From the NCBI GenBank assembly GCA_934317845.1, contig CAKRES010000009.1, forward strand, positions 41,054-105,053: DNA of 64,000 nt. The letters run 5' to 3'. The translations under genes were made by a program, and so were the position numbers. The stretch's first letter is position 1; the number at the start of each line of letters is the position of its first letter. Origin of the DNA: an uncultured Lachnospiraceae bacterium (GTDB lineage Bacteria; Bacillota; Clostridia; Lachnospirales; Lachnospiraceae). Below are positions 34,431 to 43,153 of this stretch, piece after piece. The notes under the pieces are model-generated. The model worked only from the letters and a program-made list of their open reading frames with translations, was not told where the DNA came from and ran no database searches.

Positions 34431-35249
34431 ATGAGTGAAAAAATATTTACTATATCAGAAGCAGCAAAGGAATTACAATTAGAAACACATGTCCTGCGCT
34501 ATTGGGAAGAAGAATTAAACATCAAAGTACCAAGAAATGATATGGGGCACCGCATTTACACGACAAGGGAAATGGATCTGTTCCGTACCATCTTAAAACT
34601 GAAACAGGAAGGCTTTCAGCTCCGTGCGATCAAGCTGATCTTAGCAGATTTAAAAGAAGGGGAGCAGCTTAATTTTGAACAATTGATCCGGATGCGGGAC
34701 GAGATCAACCAAAAGGTCGAACAGTTACATAATGTCTATTCTTTTCCAAAGGAAACCTTAAAAACAGAGCAGGAACCGGACAACCTCTATGCTTTGGAAT
34801 CTTCAAAACCAAGAAACAGTCTTTATCAGAAGGAAGCTCCGATAAAACCGACATCATCCACCTCACTTTCCGTGGAACGGACAAACCAGTTTCAATATAT
34901 CATGATGCAGATTATGAACCAGGCATTTGCCGATCATACGAATCAGATCATCGATTCATTGAAAATGGAATTGTCCAACTACTTGACACTTGGAATTACA
35001 GATCAGATCACGAATGGTGTGATGCATGGCATCAAAACAGAAGTCAATCAGGGATTGAAGCAGGACATTTCCGAAGAAGTGTCAACCCGCGTCTTAAAAG
35101 AAATGAATTATCTTGCCAGAGAGCAGGAAGAAGCACAGGAACAATACTTTGAAAAACTGGATCAACGACTTCGGGAAGCACAGAACCGCAAAAAAAAGAG
35201 CTTTGGATTTCGCCACGGAAAAAAAGAAGTGGCTGCTTCAAAAAAATAG
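34431..35249 (+). CDS. MerR-type helix-turn-helix regulator with coiled-coil tail
   Basis: Residues 5-70 form a MerR winged helix-turn-helix (FTISEAAKELQLETHVLRYWEEEL, then RIYTTREMDLFRTILKLKQEGFQLRAIKLIL). A disordered linker (about 110-150) leads to a long amphipathic region ending in a coiled coil (REQEEAQEQYFEKLDQRLREAQNRKKK) and a basic tail. No effector-binding domain is recognised. GGGAGG lies six bases before the ATG. It is divergent from the GH3 gene, which might be its target; nothing proves this. Confidence 0.82.
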   Translation: MSEKIFTISEAAKELQLETHVLRYWEEELNIKVPRNDMGHRIYTTREMDLFRTILKLKQEGFQLRAIKLILADLKEGEQLNFEQLIRMRDEINQKVEQLHNVYSFPKETLKTEQEPDNLYALESSKPRNSLYQKEAPIKPTSSTSLSVERTNQFQYIMMQIMNQAFADHTNQIIDSLKMELSNYLTLGITDQITNGVMHGIKTEVNQGLKQDISEEVSTRVLKEMNYLAREQEEAQEQYFEKLDQRLREAQNRKKKSFGFRHGKKEVAASKK

Positions 35250-35258
35250 GAAAAGCAA

Positions 35259-35347
35259 AAATCTCTTTCTATACATTATATTGATCTGCAATTGTCAGAT
35301 GTTTTTGTCTGACTATTGCGGATTTCTATAGAAGTAGAAAGAGATTT
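35259..35347 (+). terminator. Long nested hairpin terminator after the MerR gene
   Basis: The outer stem AAATCTCTTTCT (from 35259) pairs with AGAAAGAGATTT (to 35347). Inside it an inner stem GTCAGA/TCTGAC is flanked by GCAAT/ATTGC. A T-rich tract follows. At 89 nt it is longer than a plain terminator. Confidence 0.65.
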
Positions 35348-35387
35348 ATTTTTTCTTTTTTAATTAGGTTATAAGGACAAAACAGCT

Positions 35388-36329
35388 TTATTTATTCTCG
35401 TGCTGTTCTGTTTCATTTTTATTTTCTGTCTGCGGAATAATGACGTCGATCTTTCCTTCTAAAATACTGATGTCAGCCGGAAGCTCTCCATAATATTCCC
35501 CATCATAATCAATGGAAATATGACTATCATCTTCCGGAAAGATCTTTACGTGCTTCGTCTGAAAATATGTAACGGCAGGATGATTGATATGATCTCCCTG
35601 CAAAATCTTAATGATCAGATCTGTCACCTGTGTAATCTCTACTTTTTTAAGTAAAATTACATCCAGTGCACCATCAGAAATAGAAGCAAGTGGTGCTGCC
35701 TGTTTGTATCCCCCAACGCTCTGGCTGTTTGTCACCATAAACAAAAGATACTCTCCGACATCCTGATATTCTTCCGATTCGATACGAAGCTGAAATGGAT
35801 GAAAAAGCTGCTTTGGAATCTCCTTGATGCCCTCTATATAGTAAGCCATCTTTCCAAACGTAGCTTTCATTTCCTTTGACACATTATATCCAATATCTGT
35901 CGCAATTCCACCTGCCACAACATTCATGAATACCTTGCCATTTAGCGTTCCCACATCAATTTTCTTCAGGCGGAAGTTTTTGATCATCTCACAAAACTCC
36001 GGTACCGTATCCGGTAAATGCAGATAATTAGCAAAATCATTTACCGTTCCGGCGGAAAGAACCGCTACCGGAATTTCACATCCACTTTTGGCAATACCGG
36101 CAATCACTTCATTGATCGTGCCATCTCCTCCGATAGCAGTCACAAAATCATATTCTCCTTTTTTCAGTGCAAAGGCTGCCTCATAGGCATCCTGCTGTTT
36201 TTGCGTATAAACCACATCAATATGATTTACTGTTTGTTCCATAATCAATCTGGAAATGATTCGTTCAATCGTCTCCAGAAAATTCTGCTTACCAGAGCTG
36301 GGATTGATTACAAATAGTGCCTTTAACAT
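35388..36329 (-). CDS. YegS/DagK-type lipid kinase
   Basis: The 313-residue protein begins LKALFVINPSSGKQN and has VTAIGGDGTINEVIAGI (the GGDGT nucleotide-binding motif, about 62-78) and VLSAGTVNDFANYL. This is the diacylglycerol kinase catalytic layout, followed by the beta-sandwich half with SDGALDVILLKK. It probably phosphorylates diacylglycerol or a related lipid at the membrane. The start at 36329 has GGGGA six bases upstream; the longer frame would run into the tRNA-Arg gene. Confidence 0.88.
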   Translation of the reverse strand: MLKALFVINPSSGKQNFLETIERIISRLIMEQTVNHIDVVYTQKQQDAYEAAFALKKGEYDFVTAIGGDGTINEVIAGIAKSGCEIPVAVLSAGTVNDFANYLHLPDTVPEFCEMIKNFRLKKIDVGTLNGKVFMNVVAGGIATDIGYNVSKEMKATFGKMAYYIEGIKEIPKQLFHPFQLRIESEEYQDVGEYLLFMVTNSQSVGGYKQAAPLASISDGALDVILLKKVEITQVTDLIIKILQGDHINHPAVTYFQTKHVKIFPEDDSHISIDYDGEYYGELPADISILEGKIDVIIPQTENKNETEQHENK

Positions 36330-36370
36330 ATCCATTCCCCTTTTTCCGATACCAATAACGTCTATAAAAA

Positions 36371-36442
36371 TGCTCCCGGCGGGAATCGAACCCACAATAG
36401 AGACTTAGGAGGTCCCCGTTATATCCGTTTAACTACGGAAGC
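36371..36442 (-). tRNA. tRNA-Arg (anticodon CCT)
   Basis: On the minus strand, the acceptor GCTTCCG pairs with CGGGAGC. The anticodon loop CTCCTAA carries CCT, and the T arm GTGGGTTCGATTCCCGC is canonical. The discriminator is A. CCA is not encoded and a T-run follows directly. It decodes AGG. Confidence 0.92.
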
Positions 36443-36447
36443 GTAGT

Positions 36448-36467
36448 CTGCAGGAAAATTCCTGCAG
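36448..36467. other. Palindrome between the DUF3881-like gene and tRNA-Arg
   Basis: Perfect 9-bp arms CTGCAGGAA/TTCCTGCAG around two bases, directly upstream of the tRNA on the minus strand and without a T-run. It may end or process the upstream transcript. Confidence 0.4.
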
Positions 36468-36494
36468 ATAATAAATTTGTTTTTATTAAATAAT

Positions 36495-37385
36495 TTATGC
36501 TAATCTGCTCGGTTCCATCAATACTTCACCGAGCATCCAGATATCACCTTTGAATCTGCGTCCTTCTTTCGGCTCTCCCAACAGATCCTGCTCGTTGATT
36601 GCCACTTTAAAATGAAGATTATTACACTGCAGTGTCAACACATAGACAAGCTCTTTCGTTTTCTCATTTTCCACCTGCTCCACCCGAAGAATGTGTCCCA
36701 CGATCGTATACTGATCACTTTCCACACCATAAGGAAGAAATGTCGTATCAACGATAGAGTATACATCCTCCTTCGCTGCACGCTTGGAAATATAAGAATA
36801 CAGATCAATATCATTTAATGTGAGGTTTTCCATGGCATCCATATCACCATTTCTTGCCTCCTGGATCAATGCATTGCGATTCGTCTGGCTTTCCATTTCC
36901 TTATTAAGCTGCACTTTGCTTTTTTCTACCCCAAATAAGATCATACCATTCACAGACAGAGCAGATAACTGCACCTTCTGAAAATTCATACGCTCCTGCA
37001 TTGCAAGACATTCTGTCATTTTCGCAATATTCAGCACATAGAAAATAAGGGAGATACCAACATTATAATCCTCACTGATACCGGCATAGGCATCCTTATC
37101 CGCAAGCTTTTGTATCTGGATTTCTTCTTCCACAGTTACTTCCTCTCCTTTGACATAAGGATAGGCAAATAACACAGTACGAAATCCACGCTTATCGATC
37201 TCACCGATAAGGGAGATCCCAATCCCTGCACCATATGCTTTTTGTGATTGAAATATTCTGCGTCCCAGACTGTCCGTGACGGCAATTTCATAATCCGGAC
37301 GCTGCATGACATCCTTGATCATTTCATCTAACTGCCGTTTCGTATAACAGTTGGAAAACCCGATTGCTTTCATAAATTTATGCAT
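36495..37385 (-). CDS. DUF3881-like protein
   Basis: The 296-residue cytoplasmic protein begins MHKFMKAIGFSNCYTKRQLDEMIKD. It has GAGIGISLIGEIDKRGFRTVLFAYPYVKG and ends with GRRFKGDIWMLGEVLMEP. This matches my recollection of DUF3881, a family of unknown function restricted to Lachnospiraceae-type Clostridia; I could not verify it. It starts one codon after the serS stop, so it is in the serS operon, although the two have no evident functional link. Confidence 0.65.
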   Translation of the reverse strand: MHKFMKAIGFSNCYTKRQLDEMIKDVMQRPDYEIAVTDSLGRRIFQSQKAYGAGIGISLIGEIDKRGFRTVLFAYPYVKGEEVTVEEEIQIQKLADKDAYAGISEDYNVGISLIFYVLNIAKMTECLAMQERMNFQKVQLSALSVNGMILFGVEKSKVQLNKEMESQTNRNALIQEARNGDMDAMENLTLNDIDLYSYISKRAAKEDVYSIVDTTFLPYGVESDQYTIVGHILRVEQVENEKTKELVYVLTLQCNNLHFKVAINEQDLLGEPKEGRRFKGDIWMLGEVLMEPSRLA

Positions 37386-37387
37386 AC

Positions 37388-38665
37388 TTATCTAATCTCT
37401 TCAATACCACCCATGTAAGGACGAAGTACCTCTGGAATACGGATACTTCCATCTTCATTCAGGTTATTCTCTAAAAATGCGATCAACATACGAGGAGGTG
37501 CAACTACCGTATTATTTAAAGTATGTGCAAAATACTTGCCATCCTTTCCATTGACACGGATCTTTAATCTTCTTGCCTGCGCATCTCCTAAATTGGAGCA
37601 GGAACCTACCTCAAAGTACTTCTTCTGTCTTGGAGACCATGCTTCTACGTCAATAGATTTTACCTTCAGATCTGCAAGGTCACCGGAACAGCACTCTAAC
37701 GTACGAACCGGAATATCCATACTACGGAATAAATCTACTGTATTCTGCCATAATTTATCGAACCACATCTTAGATTCTTCCGGCTTACACACAACGATCA
37801 TTTCCTGCTTTTCAAACTGGTGAATACGATATACACCACGTTCCTCAATACCATGTGCTCCTTTTTCTTTTCTAAAACATGGAGAATAAGAAGTCAATGT
37901 TTTTGGAAGCTGTTCCTCCGGAACAATCGTATCAATGAAACGTCCGATCATAGAATGCTCAGAAGTACCAATCAGGTAAAGGTCCTCTCCCTCAATCTTA
38001 TACATCATAGCATCCATCTCATCAAAACTCATAACACCCGTTACCACATCAGAACGGATCATAAATGGTGGAATCACATAAGTAAATCCACGATTAATCA
38101 TAAAATCTCTAGCATAAGCAAGTACCGCACTGTGCAATCTTGCAATATCGCCCATCAGATAATAGAAGCCATTACCTGCTACTCTTCTGGCAGCATCCAG
38201 ATCGATTCCGTTTAATTTTTCCATGATCTCTGTGTGATAAGGAATTTCAAAATTCGGAACAAATGGATCACCATATTTCTGGATCTCTACATTTTCAGAA
38301 TCATCTTTTCCGATTGGCACACTTGGATCAATGATGTTTGGAATTGTCATCATGATCTCTTTGATCTTTGCCTGAAGTTCACTCTCTTTCTTCTCTAATT
38401 CATTCAGACGATTGGCATTTTCCGTTACCTGCTTTTTCACTTCTTCTGCTTCGTCCTTTTTGCCCTGCGCCATCAAAGCACCAATCTGCTTGCTGATCTT
38501 ATTTTTATTTGCACGAAGATCATCCGCTTCCTGCTGTACTGCTCTTGCTTCCTTGTCAAGCTCAATTACTTCATCTACCAGTGGCAGCTTGCGATCCTGA
38601 AATTTGTTTTTGATATTTTGTTTTACTACCTCTGGATTTTCTCTTAAAAACTTAATGTCTATCAT
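37388..38665 (-). CDS. serS: Seryl-tRNA synthetase
   Basis: A class II synthetase of 425 residues. The N-terminal coiled-coil arm (about 30-110, DLRANKNKISKQIGALMAQGKKDE) contacts the long variable arm of tRNA-Ser. Motif 2 is SPCFRKEKGAHG, later RIHQFEKQEM, and motif 3 is NNTVVAPPRMLIAFLENN. The start at 38665 has GGAGG eight bases upstream. The leader is too short for a T-box. In an operon with the DUF3881-like gene. Confidence 0.96.
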   Translation of the reverse strand: MIDIKFLRENPEVVKQNIKNKFQDRKLPLVDEVIELDKEARAVQQEADDLRANKNKISKQIGALMAQGKKDEAEEVKKQVTENANRLNELEKKESELQAKIKEIMMTIPNIIDPSVPIGKDDSENVEIQKYGDPFVPNFEIPYHTEIMEKLNGIDLDAARRVAGNGFYYLMGDIARLHSAVLAYARDFMINRGFTYVIPPFMIRSDVVTGVMSFDEMDAMMYKIEGEDLYLIGTSEHSMIGRFIDTIVPEEQLPKTLTSYSPCFRKEKGAHGIEERGVYRIHQFEKQEMIVVCKPEESKMWFDKLWQNTVDLFRSMDIPVRTLECCSGDLADLKVKSIDVEAWSPRQKKYFEVGSCSNLGDAQARRLKIRVNGKDGKYFAHTLNNTVVAPPRMLIAFLENNLNEDGSIRIPEVLRPYMGGIEEIR

Positions 38666-38717
38666 TTTCTTCTCCTCCAATGATATATAATAATATGATA
38701 GTTATTGACTATTTTAG

Positions 38718-39260
38718 TTATTTCATTCCGTCGCCAATCTCATTTCTCATCTGCACTGCATTATCCAATGCTTCCTTTTCTTCCTCTGACAATTCGATAT
38801 AAGATTCGCCATTGATGATTTCCTTAATATAAGTGTAGCAGCCTTCTCTGCTGTGCATGGAGTTCATCAGCATACCGTCATTTTTCTCATTGAGCATACA
38901 AAGAGCAAAACTCATGTTGCCACCCATTTCCTTAAATGCGTCATACTTCACAATGCCGATTTTAGAATAAGGTAGCTTCATAAATTCTTCAATCGCACTA
39001 ATCTCATCCGAATGGCGCAGTGTAATGTCTTTTAATCCATCCAACTCGCAAAATCTACGTTTGATCTCATCCTCCAACGATTTTGTTTCATTTCCCGACA
39101 TAAATGCATCCAATCGTTTGCGAAGTTTCGACTGTTTTGCCAATTGTACGCATAACAGAATAAATAAAATGACCACAATTCCAGCCAGACCTGCTATGTA
39201 ATAAAAAGGATCTACTCCAATTACATTTAGTAAACTATTACTCATAATATCAATAAGCAT
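38718..39260 (-). CDS. DUF4446 family membrane protein
   Basis: The 180-residue protein has one N-terminal membrane helix (about 22-42), a coiled linker, and the DUF4446 core IGIVKYDAFKEMGGNMSFALCMLNEKNDGMLMNSMHSREGCYTYIKEI. The family regularly sits next to parB near the origin in Clostridia; its function is unknown. A membrane-anchored link to chromosome segregation is an inference from position. Confidence 0.85.
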   Translation of the reverse strand: MLIDIMSNSLLNVIGVDPFYYIAGLAGIVVILFILLCVQLAKQSKLRKRLDAFMSGNETKSLEDEIKRRFCELDGLKDITLRHSDEISAIEEFMKLPYSKIGIVKYDAFKEMGGNMSFALCMLNEKNDGMLMNSMHSREGCYTYIKEIINGESYIELSEEEKEALDNAVQMRNEIGDGMK

Positions 39261-39293
39261 CTTTCATTCTCCCATCTTATCAACGCTGTGTTT

Positions 39294-40208
39294 TTATTTT
39301 TGAATCCATTCAAAAATGCGTTCAAATTCTTCTAAGTTACTGTAATTGATCACAATCCTACCTTTATTTCCCTTATCATCAATTGTAACATTGGTTTTTA
39401 AAATCTGCTTCATTTCATTTTCTTTTTCTTTGTATGCTGCAAGACGTGCTTCTGTCTTTGCATCCTTTTTCGGTTCCTGCTTTTCTTCCGGCTTAGGATT
39501 TTTCAGTCGTTTCACATATTCTTCTGTCTGACGTACCGACATATCATTGTCAAAGATCATCTGTGCTACTTCATACTGCATATTTTTATCTTCAATGGAA
39601 AGAAGCGTTCTTACATGTCCTGCTGTCAGCTTTTCATCGATAACCATCTGCTGCACTTTTTTTGAAAGTTTTAGCAGACGCATGGAATTGGTAATTGCAG
39701 TTCTACTTTTACTTACCCGTTCTGCCAACTGATCCTGTGTCAGACTTAACTCTTTGATCAGACTGCTGTAGGCCTGCGCTTCTTCAATTGGATTCAGATC
39801 TTCACGCTGGATATTCTCAATCAGTGCAATCTCTAAGATTTGATGATCAGTATACTCCTTTACAACAACAGGAACTTTCTTTATTCCTGCCAGTTTTGCA
39901 GCACGCCATCTACGTTCACCTGCAACAATCTGGTAATAATCTTTTTTATTTGAATCTGTTTTCTTTGATACAACTAACGGTTCAATAATGCCATGTTCTT
40001 TGATAGACTCGCTCAATTCTTCTAATGCATCCTCATTGAACATTTTTCGCGGCTGCTGTTTATTTGGAGAAATCAGATCAATCTCAATCTCCTGTGTTGT
40101 ATTTTTTAATACTTCTGCTGTTTCTTCAATTTTATGTTTTGTTGTATTTGCCTTTGGAGTACCTAAAAGATCCCCCATTGATTTTCCTAATCCCTTTTTA
40201 GGAGCCAT
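39294..40208 (-). CDS. parB: Chromosome-partitioning protein ParB (Spo0J)
   Basis: ParB is a CTPase clamp that loads at parS sites. The N-terminus is basic (PKKGLGKSMGDLLG, the ParA-stimulating tail type). The CTP-binding domain carries IVAGERRWRAAKLAGIKKVPVV (GERRxRA box). The helix-turn-helix region (SLTQDQLAERVSKSRTAITNSMRLLKL) reads parS, and a C-terminal dimer domain follows. The start at 40208 has GGAGG five bases upstream. A perfect parS lies 15 bp before it. Confidence 0.96.
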   Translation of the reverse strand: MAPKKGLGKSMGDLLGTPKANTTKHKIEETAEVLKNTTQEIEIDLISPNKQQPRKMFNEDALEELSESIKEHGIIEPLVVSKKTDSNKKDYYQIVAGERRWRAAKLAGIKKVPVVVKEYTDHQILEIALIENIQREDLNPIEEAQAYSSLIKELSLTQDQLAERVSKSRTAITNSMRLLKLSKKVQQMVIDEKLTAGHVRTLLSIEDKNMQYEVAQMIFDNDMSVRQTEEYVKRLKNPKPEEKQEPKKDAKTEARLAAYKEKENEMKQILKTNVTIDDKGNKGRIVINYSNLEEFERIFEWIQK

Positions 40209-40223
40209 GTTATCCTCCATCTA

Positions 40224-40239
40224 TGTTTCACGTGAAACA
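40224..40239. promoter_or_regulatory. parS site 1 (upstream of parB)
   Basis: The perfect 16-bp consensus TGTTTCACGTGAAACA lies in the parA-parB gap. Confidence 0.95.
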
Positions 40240-40249
40240 TTAACATTTT

Positions 40250-41026
40250 TTATAATGAATTATTCATAACCTCATCTGCCAATTGGCGGTATGCTTCCGC
40301 TCCACTGGAGTTTTTATCATACATTGTAATAGGAAGTCCATGACTAGGTGCTTCCGCTAATCGAACGTTTCTTGGAATGACGGTCTTATAGATATTTTGT
40401 TTTAAGGAATCTTTTACACTTTCTACAACCTGAAGTGACAGATTTGTTCTGGAATCAAACATTGTAAAACAAATACCTTCAATGATAAGATCTGGATTCA
40501 GATTTTCCTGCATAAGTTCAATCGTATAGATTAACTGTGCCAGTCCATCTAATGCAAAAAACTCGCACTGGATAGGAACTAAAACTGTATCCGCTGCAAC
40601 AAGACTGTTTACCGTCAAAAGACCAAGTGCTGGAGGGCAATCAATAATAATGTAGTCAAACTTGTCCTTCAGCTTTTGTACCTGTTCTTTTAAAATATAC
40701 TGCATATTAGGAACGCCAACATATTCTACCTCAATTCCGGCGAGCAGACGATTGGATGGAATCAGATTCAGATTAGGAAATACATTGATCAGCATGCATT
40801 CCCCAATATTACACTCATTCTTCATTAAATTGTAAATGGTATATTCTTCATCATCTTTTTCAATACCAAGTCCGGTTGTCAGATGTCCCTGAGGATCCAT
40901 ATCAATAGCCAGAACCTTACAACCTTTTTCTGCCAGACATGCAGCAAGATTGATACTGGTTGTTGTCTTTCCAACGCCACCTTTTTGGTTTGCAATTGCA
41001 ATAATACGACCATTGTATTTTTTCAT
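40250..41026 (-). CDS. parA: Chromosome-partitioning ATPase ParA (Soj)
   Basis: The deviant Walker A motif NQKGGVGKTTTSINLAA (about 13-29), Walker A' LAIDMDPQGHLTTGLG and IIDCPPALGLLTVNSL identify the ParA/Soj family. In Firmicutes Soj also regulates DnaA at the origin. It forms an operon with parB, with a parS site on each side. AGGAGG lies eight bases before the ATG. Confidence 0.96.
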   Translation of the reverse strand: MKKYNGRIIAIANQKGGVGKTTTSINLAACLAEKGCKVLAIDMDPQGHLTTGLGIEKDDEEYTIYNLMKNECNIGECMLINVFPNLNLIPSNRLLAGIEVEYVGVPNMQYILKEQVQKLKDKFDYIIIDCPPALGLLTVNSLVAADTVLVPIQCEFFALDGLAQLIYTIELMQENLNPDLIIEGICFTMFDSRTNLSLQVVESVKDSLKQNIYKTVIPRNVRLAEAPSHGLPITMYDKNSSGAEAYRQLADEVMNNSL

Positions 41027-41112
41027 TGGCTTCCTCCTAGCTGATTTCGTACGTTAATATCATACCATTTTTTTTGCTTAGATGCTACCTCAAATGTAAA
41101 CAAAAAACATGA

Positions 41113-41128
41113 TGTTTCACGTGAAACA
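41113..41128. promoter_or_regulatory. parS site 2 (upstream of parA)
   Basis: Perfect TGTTTCACGTGAAACA, about 87 bp upstream of the parA start and just past the end of the small membrane protein gene. Confidence 0.95.
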
Positions 41129-41130
41129 TT

Positions 41131-41376
41131 CTACATAACCCATAGTGCTATGAGGAATATACAAAAAACAGAAATAAATGTCAGTTCTGCAGTATAGGAT
41201 TGTTCCTGTTTTTGTTTTTCTATCATTGATATTACCTTATCGGCTATTACTAAAACAATACCTACAGAAATTATGATCTGACTGATCAGATATTGTTTCC
41301 ATAACATAGCAACTACAAGTCCAGCAAAAAGTATTACGACACCGACAAGCTTTAAGATCAGATTTTTCTTATTCAT
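41131..41376 (-). CDS. Small three-helix membrane protein
   Basis: The 81-residue protein has hydrophobic segments at about 8-24, 31-47 and 64-80, separated by a charged IEKQKQEQ loop. I do not recognise a family. It follows argS by 12 bp and ends at parS site 2, so it is transcribed with argS. GAAGGGAT lies five bases before the ATG. Confidence 0.7.
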   Translation of the reverse strand: MNKKNLILKLVGVVILFAGLVVAMLWKQYLISQIIISVGIVLVIADKVISMIEKQKQEQSYTAELTFISVFCIFLIALWVM

Positions 41377-41388
41377 ATACGATCCCTT

Positions 41389-43077
41389 CTACATGTGTTC
41401 CGGACAAGAGATTCCAAGTAGAGAAAGTGAATCCTTTAAAATATATTTTGTGATCTCAACTACTTTCAAACGTGCCATCTTTAGTTGTTCATCCTCCACA
41501 TTGACCTTGTTTTCATGATAGAACTGATTAAATAATTGTGCCATACCAACTGCATAACGAGTGATCATAAATGGCTCCATTTTCTCAGATGCTTCTTTGA
41601 TCACTTCTCCATACCGACTGATTTCCTTTAACAGATTCATGGATGCTTCATCACCTAAAAGACTGGCATCAATCTCATCTGGAATTTCTGAAACACCTGA
41701 ATTACGGATAACACTTGCGCATCTTGCATACGTATACTGTACATACGGACCTGTCTCTCCGGTAAAGTTAAGAATCTTGTCCCAGTTAAATGCAACATCT
41801 TTGATTCTCTGATTAAACAGATCATTAAATAAGATTGCACCAACACCTACCATTTTGGCAACTTCATCTTTATCTTCCAGATCAGGGTTTTTCTCCTCAA
41901 TGATCTCTCTTGCTTTATCAATGGACTGATGCAAAATATCTTCTGCAAAAATGATATTTCCGGATCTTGTAGCAAGCTTTGCTCCGCCAAGACTGACCAA
42001 ACCATAAGGTACATGGATCAGATCTTTCGCATAATCATATCCCATCAATTCAATTACTTTGAATACCTGTGCAAAATGTAATTTCTGTTCCTGTCCGGTT
42101 ACATAAATACATTTATCAAAATCATAAGTTTCCTTACGATATAAAATAGCGGCAAGATCTCTCGTTGCATAAATAGAACTTCCATCCTTTTTCATGATCA
42201 GACATGGTGCCATATCATACTCATCAAGAGGGACGATCTGTGCACCCTCGCTCTCCACCAAAAGATTCTTCTCCTTTAACAGTTCAACAACATGCTGTGT
42301 CTTATCACGATAGAAGGATTCTCCGTTAAAGGAATCAAATCCCATACCAAGAAGATCATAGATCCGCATATATTCTTTTAAACTAATATCTTTAAACCAT
42401 TGCCAGATTTCCAGTGCTTCTTCATTCCCCTGCTCCATCTTGGCAAACCATTCTCTTGCTTCATCATTTAATGAGTCATCTTTCTCTGCCTCTTCATGAA
42501 ATTTCACATAGATATTCATGAGAGCTAATACTCCATCCTTTTCAATGGCTTCTTTGTTGCCCCATCTCTTATAAGCAACGATCAGTTTACCAAACTGTGT
42601 ACCCCAATCACCTAAGTGATTGATTCGCTCTACTTTATAACCTAATTTTGAAAAAATCTTATAGAGTGAGTTTCCAATGATCGTTGTTCTTAAATGACCA
42701 ACATGGAAATTCTTTGCCACGTTTGGAGAAGAATAGTCAATACAGATTGTCTTTCCTTCTCCTTCTTTTGAAGAACCATAATTGTCAACTGATGCATTCT
42801 GAATGATCTGCTTAACAAACTCTTCCTTATTTACAAAAAAATTCAGATATGCACCCTGCACCTGCACTTCACGTAAGAAAGAAGGATGTCCCATTTTTTC
42901 TGCAAGATCAGCAGCAATCATCTGTGGTGCTTTGTGATATTGTTTTGCTAACTGAAAACATGGAAATGCAAAATCTCCCAGTTCCGGTTTTGGTGGAATT
43001 TCAATCAACTTTTCAATCTGTTCTTTTTCTAAAAAATCAATCTGATCATTTAATAATGCAACAATTTTGTTTTTCAT
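41389..43077 (-). CDS. argS: Arginyl-tRNA synthetase
   Basis: A class I synthetase of 562 residues. The N-terminal tRNA D-loop-binding domain is followed by SSPNVAKNFHVGHLRTTIIGNSL (HIGH-type HVGH), YATRDLAAILYR, YVTGQEQKLHFAQVF, LVSLGGAKLATRSGN, and the DALR anticodon domain ending with SLSLLGISCPEHM. The KMSKS-like element is degenerate, as usual for ArgRS. AAAGGAT is seven bases before the ATG. parS site 3 lies 28 bp upstream. Confidence 0.96.
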   Translation of the reverse strand: MKNKIVALLNDQIDFLEKEQIEKLIEIPPKPELGDFAFPCFQLAKQYHKAPQMIAADLAEKMGHPSFLREVQVQGAYLNFFVNKEEFVKQIIQNASVDNYGSSKEGEGKTICIDYSSPNVAKNFHVGHLRTTIIGNSLYKIFSKLGYKVERINHLGDWGTQFGKLIVAYKRWGNKEAIEKDGVLALMNIYVKFHEEAEKDDSLNDEAREWFAKMEQGNEEALEIWQWFKDISLKEYMRIYDLLGMGFDSFNGESFYRDKTQHVVELLKEKNLLVESEGAQIVPLDEYDMAPCLIMKKDGSSIYATRDLAAILYRKETYDFDKCIYVTGQEQKLHFAQVFKVIELMGYDYAKDLIHVPYGLVSLGGAKLATRSGNIIFAEDILHQSIDKAREIIEEKNPDLEDKDEVAKMVGVGAILFNDLFNQRIKDVAFNWDKILNFTGETGPYVQYTYARCASVIRNSGVSEIPDEIDASLLGDEASMNLLKEISRYGEVIKEASEKMEPFMITRYAVGMAQLFNQFYHENKVNVEDEQLKMARLKVVEITKYILKDSLSLLGISCPEHM

Positions 43078-43105
43078 GCTTGTTATCCTTTCTTTTCTAT
43101 ACTAA

Positions 43106-43121
43106 TGTTTCACGTGAAACA
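43106..43121. promoter_or_regulatory. parS site 3 (upstream of argS)
   Basis: Perfect TGTTTCACGTGAAACA in the gap between argS and the coiled-coil gene. The three sites span 2.9 kb, about 8-11 kb from oriC. Confidence 0.95.
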
Positions 43122-43153
43122 TTTCTCTCATACATTATAATATGGGTTTTCAT

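Noticed and set aside
38666..38717. T-box leader before serS (also considered before argS)
   Set aside because: The gaps are only about 50-75 bp and contain no terminator or T-box core.
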